Positions 39,516 through 48,416 of a stretch of 64,000 nt of DNA are shown here, one piece after another. The stretch spans positions 234,956-298,955 of the forward strand of contig CAVVWN010000010.1 of the NCBI GenBank assembly GCA_963752045.1, written 5' to 3'. The position numbers and the translations under genes were made by a program. Source of the stretch: DATKDF01 sp963752045. GTDB lineage: Bacteria; Acidobacteriota; Vicinamibacteria; Vicinamibacterales; SCN-69-37. Each line of letters starts with the position of its first letter. The stretch's first letter is position 1. Below the pieces are notes generated by a model. It saw nothing but the letters and a program-made list of their open reading frames with translations. It searched no databases and was not told the DNA's origin.

Positions 39516-40676
39516 TCAGTACGATCGCGGCAGTTCCAGCACATGCTCGGCCACGTAGGCGAGGATCAGGTTCGTCGAGATGGGCGCCACCTGGTACAGC
39601 CGCGTTTCGCGGAACTTGCGCTCGATGTCGTACTCCTCGGCGAAGCCGAAGCCGCCGTGCGTCTGCACGGCCACGTTGGCGGCCTCCCACGACGCATCGG
39701 CGGCGAGCAGCTTCGCCATGTTGGCCTCGGCGCCGCAGGGCTCGCCCGCGTCGAAGAGCCCGGCGGCGTGGATGCGCATCAGGTCGGCCGCCTCCAGGTT
39801 CACGTGCGCGCGCGCGATGCGGGAACTGCACGCCCTGGTTCTGGCCGATCGGACGCCCGAACACCACCCGCTCCCTGGCGTACCTCGCCGCGCGCTCGAT
39901 GAACCAGCGGCCGTCGCCGACGCACTCGGCCGCGATCAGGATGCGCTCGGCGTTGAGCCCGTCGAGGATGTAGCGGAAGCCCTTGCCCTCCTCGCCGACG
40001 AGCGCGGACGCCGGCACTTCGAGGTCGTCGAAGAAGAGCTCGGTCGTCGCGTGGTTCATCATCGTGCGGATCGGGCGGATCGTGAGGCCGTGGCCGACGG
40101 CGTCGCGCATGTCGACGAGCAGCATGCGACAGACCGTCTGTCCGCTTCTTGACCTGGTCGTGCCGGCGTCGTGCGGACGACGAGCAGCAGCAGGTCGGAG
40201 TGCTCGGCTCGCGAGATCCAGACCTTCTGGCCGCGTACCACGTAGCACGTCGCCCTTCCGCACGGCCGTCGTCTTGAGCTGCGTCGTGTCGGAGCCTGTC
40301 GTGGGCTCGCTCACGCCAAAGGCCTGCAGACGCAGCGCGCCGCTGGCGATGCTGCGGCAGGTACTCGCGCTTCTGCGCGTCCGAACCGTGCCGCAGCAAC
40401 GTGCCCATCGTGTACATCTGCGCGTGGCAGGCGCCGGCGTTGCCGCCGCTGTGGTTGATTTCTTCGAGGATGATCGAGGCCTCGCCGCACACCGAGCCCC
40501 GATCCGCCGTATTCCTCGGGAATGAGCGCCGCGAGATAGCCGGCCTCGGTGAGCGCCTTGACGAAGGCCTCCGGGTAGGCGCGCTGTTGATCCAGCTCGC
40601 GCCAGTAGGCGTCCGGGAAGGAGCGGCACAACTCGCCGACGGCCGCGCGCAGGTCCTCGTGGAGTTCGGTGCTCAA
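39516..40676 (-). CDS. Acyl-CoA dehydrogenase, frame-disrupted
   Basis: Pieces in three frames give a full acyl-CoA dehydrogenase: N-terminal helices (SFPDAYWRELDQQRAYPEAF), ALIPEEYGGSGLG, INHSGGNAGACHAQMYTMGT, LQAFGVSEPTTGSDTTQLKT (FAD-binding loop), GQKVWISRAEHSDLLLLVVRT, EGKGFRYILDGLNAERIL, and the C-terminal VQTHGGFGFAEEYDIERKFRE. Six frame changes are all +1; removing six bases gives 384 residues, the family norm. It would desaturate the alpha-beta bond of an acyl-CoA, passing electrons to ETF. Divergent from the large ThDP gene, 36 bases away. Confidence 0.85.
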
Positions 40677-40712
40677 GCGCCGCCATCATATCGGAGTACC
40701 ATTGGCCGCTTC

Positions 40713-42344
40713 ATGTCCGGCCTGACCGACCTTGTCGTCTCGCGACTGCGTGAGATTGGTGTGGGCGCCCTCTTCGGCGTGCCGGGCGGCGGCGGCAATC
40801 TCGACCTCATCGAGGCGGCCGGCCGCGCCGGGCTCCCGTTCGTGCTCACCTCCACGGAAACCGGGGCCGCGATTGCCGCCGTCGCCCACGCGGAGGTCAC
40901 CGGCCGGCCGGGCGCGTGCCTCTCGACGCTCGGGCCCGGCGCCGCGTCGCTCGCAAACGGCGTGGCCTGTGCGCGGCTCGACCGCGCGCCGCTCCTCGTC
41001 TTCACCGACAGCCACCCGGCCTCGGCCGGCGGCGCCTACACGCACCAGCAACTGGACCACGGCGCGCTCTTCGCGCCGATCACCAAGTGGACCGGGTCCC
41101 TGTCAGCAGAGGACCCGGCGCGAACGATCGACGAGGCCATTCGCGCAGTGCTCGAACCGCCGCCGGGCCCGGTGCACGTGGACTGGCCTGGCGATGCCCG
41201 CCTCTCGAACGACGACCGCCCGCCGGAGGAGCGCGGGCCCTCCCACGCCGCGGCCGGACCGGCGGGCACGCCGCATCCGCTTTCTCATTCGCCGGCCGAG
41301 GCTCGCGACCGGCTCGCCGCGCTCGTCGCGGCCGCCCGAAAGCCCGTCGTCGTGGCGGGGCTTGGCGCGCGGAGCGTGGCCGATGCCGCGGCGATCCGCG
41401 CGCTCTGCGAGCGCCGCGGGCTGCCCGCCCTTGTGACCTACAAGGCCAAAGGCGTGGTGCCGGACAGCCATCCCTGTTTTGGCGGCGTGTTCACCAACGC
41501 CGCCATCGAGCAGTCGATTGTCGGGGGGAGCGACCTCATCATCGGCCTCGGGCTCGATCCGGTGGAGCTTCTCCCGAGACCCTGGCCGTACCGTCAGCCC
41601 GTCGTGTATGTCGGACGCTGGCGCGTGTCCGATGCGCAGGTGCCGTTTGCCGTGCAGCACATCACCGGCGTCGCAACAGGCGCCGGCGACATCGACGGCT
41701 GGCTGGCTGATTCGTCATGGGATCTCGACGCGCTCGCGCGGGAGCGCGAGCGCCAGCAGCGATCGGTCGACGTCGCATCCGACGGCCTCACCGCGCAGGA
41801 CGTCGTGCGTCTCGCCGCCGCGCGATTCGCGGCCGACCGCCGGGTCACCGTCGACGCGGGCGCGCACATGGTGCCCGCCACCATGCTCTGGCCGGTTGCC
41901 GAACCGAACGGCATGCTCATCTCGAACGGACTATCGACCATGGGCTTCGCGCTGCCGGCGGCCATTGGCGCGGCGCTTGCCGATCGCGCCAGGCCCGTGG
42001 TGGCGCTCACCGGCGACGGCGGCCTGCTCATGTGCGTGTCCGAGCTTGCCACGGCGGTCCGTGAAGGGCTGCCGATAATCACCATCGTGTTCGGCGACGA
42101 CTCGCTCAGCCTCATCGAGATCAAGCAGCAACATCGGCGGTACCGGCCGGCCGGCGTCGCGCTCGGGCCGATTCGCTGGCAGGCCGTGGCCGAAGGCTTC
42201 GGCGTGGCGGGGTTCGTCGCGCGCACGGGCGCGGAGCTTGCGCGCGCGCTCGACCAGGCCGCCGCCTGCGCCGGCCCGAGCCTCATCGACGCCAGAATCG
42301 ATCGGTCGAACTACGCCCGCACGTTCGAGGCCGTGCGTGGATGA
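40713..42344 (+). CDS. Thiamine-diphosphate enzyme of the acetolactate synthase / benzoylformate decarboxylase family
   Basis: 543 residues from ATG 40713. The N-terminal pyrimidine domain has catalytic Glu49 in LTSTETGAAIAAVAHAE, the central domain has PVVVAGLGARSVADAAAIRAL, and the C-terminal PP domain has ALTGDGGLLMCVSELATAV with IVFGDDSLSLIEIKQQ. It is a complete one-chain ThDP enzyme and unrelated in architecture to the split decarboxylase at 35260. It may decarboxylate or ligate a 2-oxoacid made by the nearby CoA pathway; acetolactate synthase itself is less likely because no IlvH is next to it. Confidence 0.88.
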   Translation: MSGLTDLVVSRLREIGVGALFGVPGGGGNLDLIEAAGRAGLPFVLTSTETGAAIAAVAHAEVTGRPGACLSTLGPGAASLANGVACARLDRAPLLVFTDSHPASAGGAYTHQQLDHGALFAPITKWTGSLSAEDPARTIDEAIRAVLEPPPGPVHVDWPGDARLSNDDRPPEERGPSHAAAGPAGTPHPLSHSPAEARDRLAALVAAARKPVVVAGLGARSVADAAAIRALCERRGLPALVTYKAKGVVPDSHPCFGGVFTNAAIEQSIVGGSDLIIGLGLDPVELLPRPWPYRQPVVYVGRWRVSDAQVPFAVQHITGVATGAGDIDGWLADSSWDLDALARERERQQRSVDVASDGLTAQDVVRLAAARFAADRRVTVDAGAHMVPATMLWPVAEPNGMLISNGLSTMGFALPAAIGAALADRARPVVALTGDGGLLMCVSELATAVREGLPIITIVFGDDSLSLIEIKQQHRRYRPAGVALGPIRWQAVAEGFGVAGFVARTGAELARALDQAAACAGPSLIDARIDRSNYARTFEAVRG

Positions 42345-42373
42345 CGCGCCAGGCGTTTCACCGGCCCGCGCGC

Positions 42374-43228
42374 CTACGCTCTCTTTCGTCTGGCAATGGC
42401 CTCGGCCATCGCCAGCACGCGTTTCGCACGGGCGACGACAGGGGCTTCGATCATCTGGTCGTTCACGCGGATGACGCCTTCGGTGCGCGCGGCCTCGAAC
42501 GACTCGACGAGCCGCCGGGCGCGGTCGACGTCTTCGGCCGACGGGCTGAACACCTCATGGATCACGCGCACCTGGTCCGGGTGAATCGCCATCTTCCCGC
42601 GGAAGCCGAGCGCGCGCGCCCGGCTGGCATCGGCCCGCAGGCCGTCCAGGTCGGCCAGGTTCGTGAACACCGCGTCGAGCGCCACGGCGCCAGCCGTCGC
42701 GGCGGCGAGCACCACGTGCGAGCGCGCGTGGAGCAGTTCCTCGCCGTCGACCGTTCGCGGGATGCCGAGCTCGGCCGTCAGGTCTTCGGCGCCGAAGAGC
42801 AGGGCCGGCACGAGGGCCCTGGCGGCCGCGATCGCCGGAGCCTGCAGAATTCCGCGCGCCGTTTCGAGGAGCGGCACGACGCGGCCGGACGGCACGAGGC
42901 TCGCCACGGCTTCGACCTGGCCGGCCGACTCCACCTTCGGCATCACCACCGCGTGAACGCCCGGGAGCATCCGCACCAGATCCACGTCGTCGTCAATCCA
43001 CGGCGAGCCGGCCGCGTTCACGCGCACGAACACCAGAGCGTCGGTGTCGGGCGGCACGGCGAGGAAGGCGCCAACCGTTTCGCGCGCCTCGGCCTTGCGG
43101 CCGGCGTCGACGCTGTCTTCGAGATCGAAAATCACGGCGTCGGCGCCCGCGGCGAGCGCTTTCTCGAACCGGTCGCGGCGCGTGCCCGGCACGAAGAGCA
43201 CCGATCGGAGCAGCACGCTCGTCACCAT
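42374..43228 (-). CDS. CoA-ester lyase of the CitE / citramalyl-CoA lyase family
   Basis: 284 residues from ATG 43228. HpcH/HpaI fold: RSVLFVPGTRRDRFEKALAAGADAVIFDLEDSV (Asp and Glu Mg-binding strand), FVRVNAAGSPWIDDD, VVMPKVESAGQVEAV, VPLLETARGILQAPAI, LLFGAEDLTAELG and GKMAIHPDQVRVIHEVFSP. It splits (S)-citramalyl-CoA, malyl-CoA or a similar 3-hydroxyacyl-CoA. The start overlaps the end of the upstream ABC ATPase gene by seven bases. It completes an activate-oxidise-hydrate-cleave set with the neighbouring CoA genes. Confidence 0.9.
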   Translation of the reverse strand: MVTSVLLRSVLFVPGTRRDRFEKALAAGADAVIFDLEDSVDAGRKAEARETVGAFLAVPPDTDALVFVRVNAAGSPWIDDDVDLVRMLPGVHAVVMPKVESAGQVEAVASLVPSGRVVPLLETARGILQAPAIAAARALVPALLFGAEDLTAELGIPRTVDGEELLHARSHVVLAAATAGAVALDAVFTNLADLDGLRADASRARALGFRGKMAIHPDQVRVIHEVFSPSAEDVDRARRLVESFEAARTEGVIRVNDQMIEAPVVARAKRVLAMAEAIARRKRA

Positions 43229-44085
43229 GGCGGCAGTGTCTTGTAGAGGAACTCCTTGAGGTACGGGTCTTCCGAGGCGATGAGCTCGGCGCCCGGTCCC
43301 TCGAACAGAATCCGCCCCTCGTGGAGCACCATGAACTCGGTGGACGTGGCCTCTGCGTCTTCCGTCTTCACAATCTCCACCTTGCCGCCCGTGCGCACGG
43401 CCCGGTGTTCGGCCACATGGAACGCGTCGCGAATCTGGTGCGTGGCGACGACGGCCGTCACCGACTCGAGATCCCGGAGCTTCACGACCTCGTCGACGAC
43501 CGTGGTCGCCGTGAGCGGGTCGAGGCCGGTCGTCGGGTCGTCGAACAGCAGCAGCCCCGGGCGCGTGGTCATCGCGCGTGCGAGCGCCACGCGCCTCCGC
43601 TGTCCGCCGGAAAGCTCCGAGGGCATCCGTTCGGCGAATTCGCCGAGGCCCACGAAGCCCAGCACCTCCATCACCCGCTCGTAGACCTCGTCGAGCGGCA
43701 TCTTCGTCTCTTCGTACAGCCGGTATCCGACGTTCTCGTTCACCGTCAGGGAGTCGAAAAGCGCGTTCTCCTGGAACACCATGCCGATGTCGGCGCGCAT
43801 GCGCAGCAGGTCGCGCTCGGGCAGGTCGTTGATGCACTGGCCGTTGACGTGAATCGTGCCGGAGTCCGGGCGGTACAGGCCGAGAATCAGCTTCAGCATC
43901 ACGGACTTGCCCGAGCCGCTCGCGCCCAGGAGGAACCGCATGCCGCCCGTGTCCACGCGGAAGCTCACGTTCGAGAGGACGACGTGGTCGTCGAACGCGA
44001 ACGACACGTCGTCGAAGACGACGGCGGGGGAGCCGGCCGGTGCGCGTGGCGTGGTCGGGCGGACGAGATCCTGCGTGTGTCTCAC
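43222..44085 (-). CDS. ABC transporter ATPase, MlaF-like
   Basis: 287 residues. Walker A GASGSGKSVMLKLILGLYRP, Q-loop MVFQENALFDSLTVNEN, signature LSGGQRRRVALARAM and Walker B LLLFDDPTTGLDP are complete, so it is active. Overall closest to the Mla/Ttg2A group that moves phospholipids or organic compounds between membranes. No permease or substrate-binding gene lies beside it, so the complex must be encoded elsewhere. The N-terminal 18 residues and the C-terminal extension with VLHEGRILFEGPGAEL are typical. Confidence 0.88.
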   Translation of the reverse strand: MRHTQDLVRPTTPRAPAGSPAVVFDDVSFAFDDHVVLSNVSFRVDTGGMRFLLGASGSGKSVMLKLILGLYRPDSGTIHVNGQCINDLPERDLLRMRADIGMVFQENALFDSLTVNENVGYRLYEETKMPLDEVYERVMEVLGFVGLGEFAERMPSELSGGQRRRVALARAMTTRPGLLLFDDPTTGLDPLTATTVVDEVVKLRDLESVTAVVATHQIRDAFHVAEHRAVRTGGKVEIVKTEDAEATSTEFMVLHEGRILFEGPGAELIASEDPYLKEFLYKTLPPW

Positions 44086-44136
44086 GGCGCTGCAGAGAGC
44101 ATCATACGCCGCGGAAGGGGAGTGGGAGCGGCGGCG

Positions 44137-44502
44137 TCAGCGGCCGCCGACGGCGGACAGGATCGTGGCGAGCGACGTAACGACCGCGGCAAGCGTCATC
44201 ACCTGAACGCCGACGAGCCACACGAACTGGCGCGAGACCTTCGCGTCGAGCTGGTCGAACCTCCGGTCCATCCCTTCGAACCTTCGGTCCATGGATTCGA
44301 ACCTCCGGTCCACGCCTTCGAACCGGCGATCGACTGCCTCGAAGCGCTGCTCGATGCGGTCGAACCGCCGGTCGACAGCCGCGAATCCCGCGGACATGTC
44401 CTGACGCAGGTTCGCGAGCGCTTCGTGTAGGCCGTCGGTCCGCACTCGCTGCTCCCTCACGTCGCCCTCGACCACCGTGATCCGTTCGCCCAGCGTCGCC
44501 AT
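44137..44502 (-). CDS. Coiled-coil protein with heptad repeats and C-terminal membrane helix (paralogue A)
   Basis: 121 residues from ATG 44502, chosen because GGAGGTGA lies just upstream. Residues about 40-90 consist of seven-residue repeats of the form DRRFE(G/S)(V/M), ideal for a coiled coil; the DNA shows matching 21-base repeats. A hydrophobic helix (FVWLVGVQVMTLAAVVTSLATIL) ends the protein. This resembles small phage- or plasmid-type proteins that tether to a membrane, but no specific family can be named. Two relatives lie at 58399 and 59393. Confidence 0.65.
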   Translation of the reverse strand: MATLGERITVVEGDVREQRVRTDGLHEALANLRQDMSAGFAAVDRRFDRIEQRFEAVDRRFEGVDRRFESMDRRFEGMDRRFDQLDAKVSRQFVWLVGVQVMTLAAVVTSLATILSAVGGR

Positions 44503-44524
44503 CCCGTCACCTCCGCAAGATACC

Positions 44525-44542
44525 GTCGTCGTCGACGACGAC
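44525..44542. promoter_or_regulatory. GTC/GAC palindrome ahead of coiled-coil gene A
   Basis: A perfect 18-base palindrome, GTCGTCGTCGACGACGAC, 23 bases upstream of the start codon. The paralogues at 58399 and 59393 have GACGACG/CGTCGTC hairpins at a similar distance. Confidence 0.55.
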
Positions 44543-44643
44543 GCAAGAGCAATGACCATGCCTGATGCGAACCCGCCGGAAAACGTCGTAGAGACGGGTC
44601 AGGTAGCAGGATCTGCCATGCCGGAAGGGCGGAGACTTTCGAC

Positions 44644-44684
44644 GTGGGGCACGCGTGCCCCACGATGGGGCGCCGATGCCCCAC
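44644..44684. repeat. Palindromic GTGGGGC/GCCCCAC pair
   Basis: A perfect 20-base palindrome (GTGGGGCACGCGTGCCCCAC) is followed at once by a second, looser copy (TGGGGC-N6/7-GCCCCA). They lie in the 297-base gap upstream of the 365-residue gene; the rest of that gap shows no gene. Confidence 0.7.
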
Positions 44685-44799
44685 GATCGAAGCCGTATCG
44701 TGCCGACGCGGTCGCGATCGCGCAGCAAATCGCCGCAATGGTCCAACATCGCCGTTGACTCGTACGGATCGTGGGTCCAGACTGTGCGCGGGGGTTCTC

Positions 44800-45897
44800 A
44801 TGGCAGGATCCGAGTGTCGCGTTTTTCTGCGCGAGCGCTGTGTCATCAACCCTGAGCCGGCCGCGCCCGCGGGCGCCCCGGCGATTCCGTTTCTCGGCCT
44901 GTTCGTGCCGAAGCTCATCGAGATTGCGATTGGCGGTGTGGCCACGCTCCTGCGAAAGGCCGGCAAGGACGAGACGGTGACCGTCGCCGGCCGGGCCTTC
45001 ACGGACCTGTACGTGGCCGACGACGCCCAGGCGCTTCGCGCGAGTCCGAAGATTGGCTGCATCATCGGCGTCGTCGGCACGTTCGGCACACCGGAACCTG
45101 GAACGGAGCCGTCGACCGATCCCATCGTGCGGCGGCTCGAAGACGAGGGCTTCGTGCCGCGCGGAGCGGAGATCGCCGTCCTCTTCGAGGCGGTCGTCAA
45201 GCGTTCGAGCGACGAGACGGCCTTCTTCCTCGACACCCGGCACATGAGCGTTCGCAACTTCATCGGGGATCGGGGCAGGAGCGAGCGCGCGTTCGTCATC
45301 ACGCTCGGTGTGACGGCTCCGGGCGCGACGGCCGACGGCGAGACGATCGCGATCGGCACGATCGACATGGGCAGGCTGAGGCGGGATGCCAGTCTCGTCC
45401 CTGACGGCGCCCCTGCGGGCGCCCGTCCGAGGTACCGATCGAACCTGATGCCGTGGGGCCAGATTTCCAAGGCGTCGCAGGAGGTCTACGACGCCGAGGT
45501 CGCCGCCGGCGCCGCGGCAGGCCGGAGCTACATGCCGGTGACGTTCGAGCTGACCGTTTCCGAGACGGCCGACGGCAACGCGCTGCTCCTCGCGCTCGGC
45601 GACCTGCTCGACGGCGCGAAGAAGGAGGCGGCCGCCGAAGCGGCGAAGCTGATTCTGCCCGACGAGCGCGCCAAAGCCGACGCGACGCGCGCTGAGAGTG
45701 CCGAAGCGCTGTACGAAGCCGAGCTTGAAGCCGAGGTGGAAGTCCGCAAGGCGAAGAAGGCGCACGCAGCGGGGTCGGGCGGCGACCTGCCCGTGCTGCG
45801 GGCCCAGCTCGAAGCGGCCATCCGCAAGCTCCGGCGGGCGACGCAGCTTCGCGAGGCCGCCGGCTTGCCGGCGCGACCGCCGATTCCCGAGTCCTGA
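44800..45897 (+). CDS. Protein of unknown function upstream of the papain/hydrolase fusion
   Basis: 365 residues from ATG 44800. No known domain is recognised. The N-terminal half is mixed alpha/beta with an early amphipathic segment FLGLFVPKLIEIAIGGVATLLRK, a TVAGRAFTDLYVAD strand and FVITLGVTAPG. The C-terminal third is a charged helix (KKEAAAEAAKLILPDERAKADATRAESAEALYEAELEAEVEVRKAKKAH) suited to a coiled coil. There is no signal peptide. It ends 48 bases before the protease gene and is probably co-transcribed with it, suggesting a partner, chaperone or inhibitor. Confidence 0.6.
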   Translation: MAGSECRVFLRERCVINPEPAAPAGAPAIPFLGLFVPKLIEIAIGGVATLLRKAGKDETVTVAGRAFTDLYVADDAQALRASPKIGCIIGVVGTFGTPEPGTEPSTDPIVRRLEDEGFVPRGAEIAVLFEAVVKRSSDETAFFLDTRHMSVRNFIGDRGRSERAFVITLGVTAPGATADGETIAIGTIDMGRLRRDASLVPDGAPAGARPRYRSNLMPWGQISKASQEVYDAEVAAGAAAGRSYMPVTFELTVSETADGNALLLALGDLLDGAKKEAAAEAAKLILPDERAKADATRAESAEALYEAELEAEVEVRKAKKAHAAGSGGDLPVLRAQLEAAIRKLRRATQLREAAGLPARPPIPES

Positions 45898-45945
45898 GAC
45901 TGGAGGCACGGGGGCCCGCTTCGCCAATTGGTACAGGAGCGCGTC

Positions 45946-48326
45946 ATGACGTACGACAGCCGGACCATGCTCAGGGAGATGCTCGCCGCGGCGCGGCAGG
46001 CGGCCGGGCCGGAGTGGCGGGCGATGAAGGGCGCGATGACGCGCGTCCTCGAAGACGAGGCAGACGCGCTTCGACGGCTGTTCGACGTGCGCCGTGCCGG
46101 CGAAGCCACCGACGACGCGGTTGCGGCCGAGCTTCGGCGCGAGCGGGAGAGGGTGCTTGCCGGCCTCACGGAGACGTGCGCGGTCAGGCGCCCGCTTGCC
46201 GCCGAAGCGGCCGGCGCCGCCGTCGACGCGTTCGGCAGGATGCTGGCCGCGGCCGTGGCGGCCGCCGAAGCGGCCGGCGGCCGGCTCCGCGCCTCCCGTG
46301 CGGCGAAGGGTCGAGCGGCCGCAAAGCCATCCGCACCACTTCCGGCCTCGGCCCGTCGCCTCAACGCCAGGCCCGACACGGTGGACTTCCGCGACCTCGT
46401 CTACGTGCCCACGCTCGTCGAGGTCGGCACCGAGATTCCGCTCTCGCGCTATCGCCGTGCCAGAGTGCCGGTGCTCGACCAGGGTGAAGAGGGCGCCTGC
46501 ACCGGCTTCGGCCTGGCCACGATGGTGCACTTCCTGCTGCGGACGCGAAGGGTGAAGCCGGATGCGGGTGTGGTCAGCCCGCGCATGCTCTACGCGATGG
46601 CGCGGCGCTACGACGAGTGGCCGGGCGAATCGTACGAGGGATCGAGCTGCCGCGGCGCGATGAAGGGCTGGCACAAGCACGGGGTGTGCGCCGAGACGCT
46701 CTGGCGGCACGACCCGGCGCGGCCGGACTTCACGCTCACCGACGCGCGGTCGGCCGACGCGCAGCAGCGCGCCCTTGGCGCGTACTTCCGCGTCAACCAC
46801 AAGGACCTGGTGGCGATGCACGCCGCCATCACCGAGGTCGGCGTGCTCTACGCGAGCGCCAACGTGCACAGCGGCTGGGACAAGGTGACCGACGCCGGCG
46901 TGATTCCGTTCGGCGACGACGCGAAGGTGCTGGGCGGGCATGCGTTTGCCATCGTCGCCTACGACCGCAAGGGGTTCTGGATTCAGAACTCGTGGGGCAC
47001 CTCGTGGGGCGCGGGCGGATTCGGGCACGTGAGCTACGCCGACTGGCTCGAGCACGGATCCGACGTGTGGGTCGCGCGGCTCGGCGTGCCCATCGAGCAG
47101 GCGGCGCGCGTCGTCTCGGTCAGCACCAGTTTCACGGCTTCGTCGCGCGCGAGGGCGTACGCGTACGACGACGTGCGCCCGCACGTCGTGAGTGTCGGCA
47201 ACGACGGCGCGCTTCGCACCACCGGCAACATCGGGACCACGCCGGAGGCCGTGCGCCGGATCCTCGCGGAGGACTTCGCGCGCGTGACGGCCGGGTGGAA
47301 GACGAAGCGCCTCGTGCTCTACGCGCATGGCGGCCTGGTGAGTGAGGACGCGGCCGTGCAGCGCGTGGCCGAGTATCGCCGCACGATGCTCGACAAGGAG
47401 TGCTATCCGCTGGCGTTCATCTGGCACAGCGACTACTGGTCGACGATTACGGCCATGCTCGAGGACGTCGTCAAGCGGCGTCGATCGGAGGGCGCGATCG
47501 ACGCCGCGAAGGACTTCATGCTCGACCGGCTCGACGACGGGCTGGAGCCGCTCGCGCGCCTGTTCACCGGCAAGGCGTCGTGGGACGAGATGAAGGAGAA
47601 CGCGCTTGCCGCCACGCAGGTCGGCCGCCGGCGCCGCGCGGCTCGTGGCGGCGGAGGTCGCCGCGCTCGCCGCGCGGACGAAGGTGGACGTGCACCTGAT
47701 TGGGCACAGCGCCGGCAGCGTCTTGCACGCGCCGCTCGTCGAGCACCTCACGGCGCCCGCCTCGGCCGGCGGTCTCGGCGTGCCCATCGCGTCGTGCACG
47801 CTCTGGGCGCCGGCCTGCACGATGGCGCTCTTCGAGAGCGCTTACGTGCCGGCCATCCGCGACGGCCGGATCGCGCGCTTCGCGCTCTACACGCTGACCG
47901 ACGAGGCCGAGCAGGACGACCACTGCGCGCGCATCTACAACAAGTCGCTGCTGTACCTCGTCTCGAACGCCTTCGAGACGAGGCCGCGGATTCCGCTCGT
48001 GCGGCCCGACGGCGTGCCGCTCGTCGGCATGGCGAAGTTCGTCGAGCGGCATCGCGCGCTCGGCCGGCTCATCGCCGACGGCCACGTGCGATGGGTGCAG
48101 GCGCCGAACACGCTGGCCGTCGGCGCGCCGGGGGCGTCAGGCTCGGCGGCCCACGGCGCGTTCGACGACGACCAGGCGACGGTGCTCTCGACGCTCGGGT
48201 TCATCATCAATGGGGGCAGGCGGGCTGGCGTCACGATGAAGGCTGCGGCCGAGCATGTACCAGCCGAAGCCGGGCGCCTCGCGGCTGCGGACGCTCCGCG
48301 CCGGGCTGGAGCAGGCGAGCCGGTAG
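45946..48326 (+). CDS. Papain-like cysteine protease fused to an alpha/beta-hydrolase domain, two frame breaks
   Basis: ATG 45946 has AGGAG six bases upstream. Residues 1-125 are helical. Residues about 135-385 form a C1A-type protease with catalytic Cys185 (EGACTGFGLA), His332 (GGHAFAIVAYD) and Asn348 (IQNSWGTSWG). The C-terminal half is an alpha/beta hydrolase: LVLYAHGGLVSED and later HLIGHSAGSVLHAPLVEHL with the nucleophile Ser. +1 frame changes near 47630 and 48254 interrupt it; correcting them gives 792 residues ending in LRAGLEQASR, 90 bases before the next gene. There is no signal peptide. Function is unknown; two catalytic domains suggest a toxin-like or protein-lipid processing enzyme. 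Confidence 0.8.
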
Positions 48327-48416
48327 CGGCGAGCACGAATGCCGCGCCGGCCGCGGCGCGCGGGTGTAGCATCGGAAGAGAGCCGTGCGGGGCCGTCAGG
48401 CTCCGGGGAGGCTCGA

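Noticed and set aside
44255..44375. A tRNA-like GATTCGAACC match
   Set aside because: The string is part of the 21-base coding repeats of the coiled-coil gene; there is no acceptor stem or anticodon arm.
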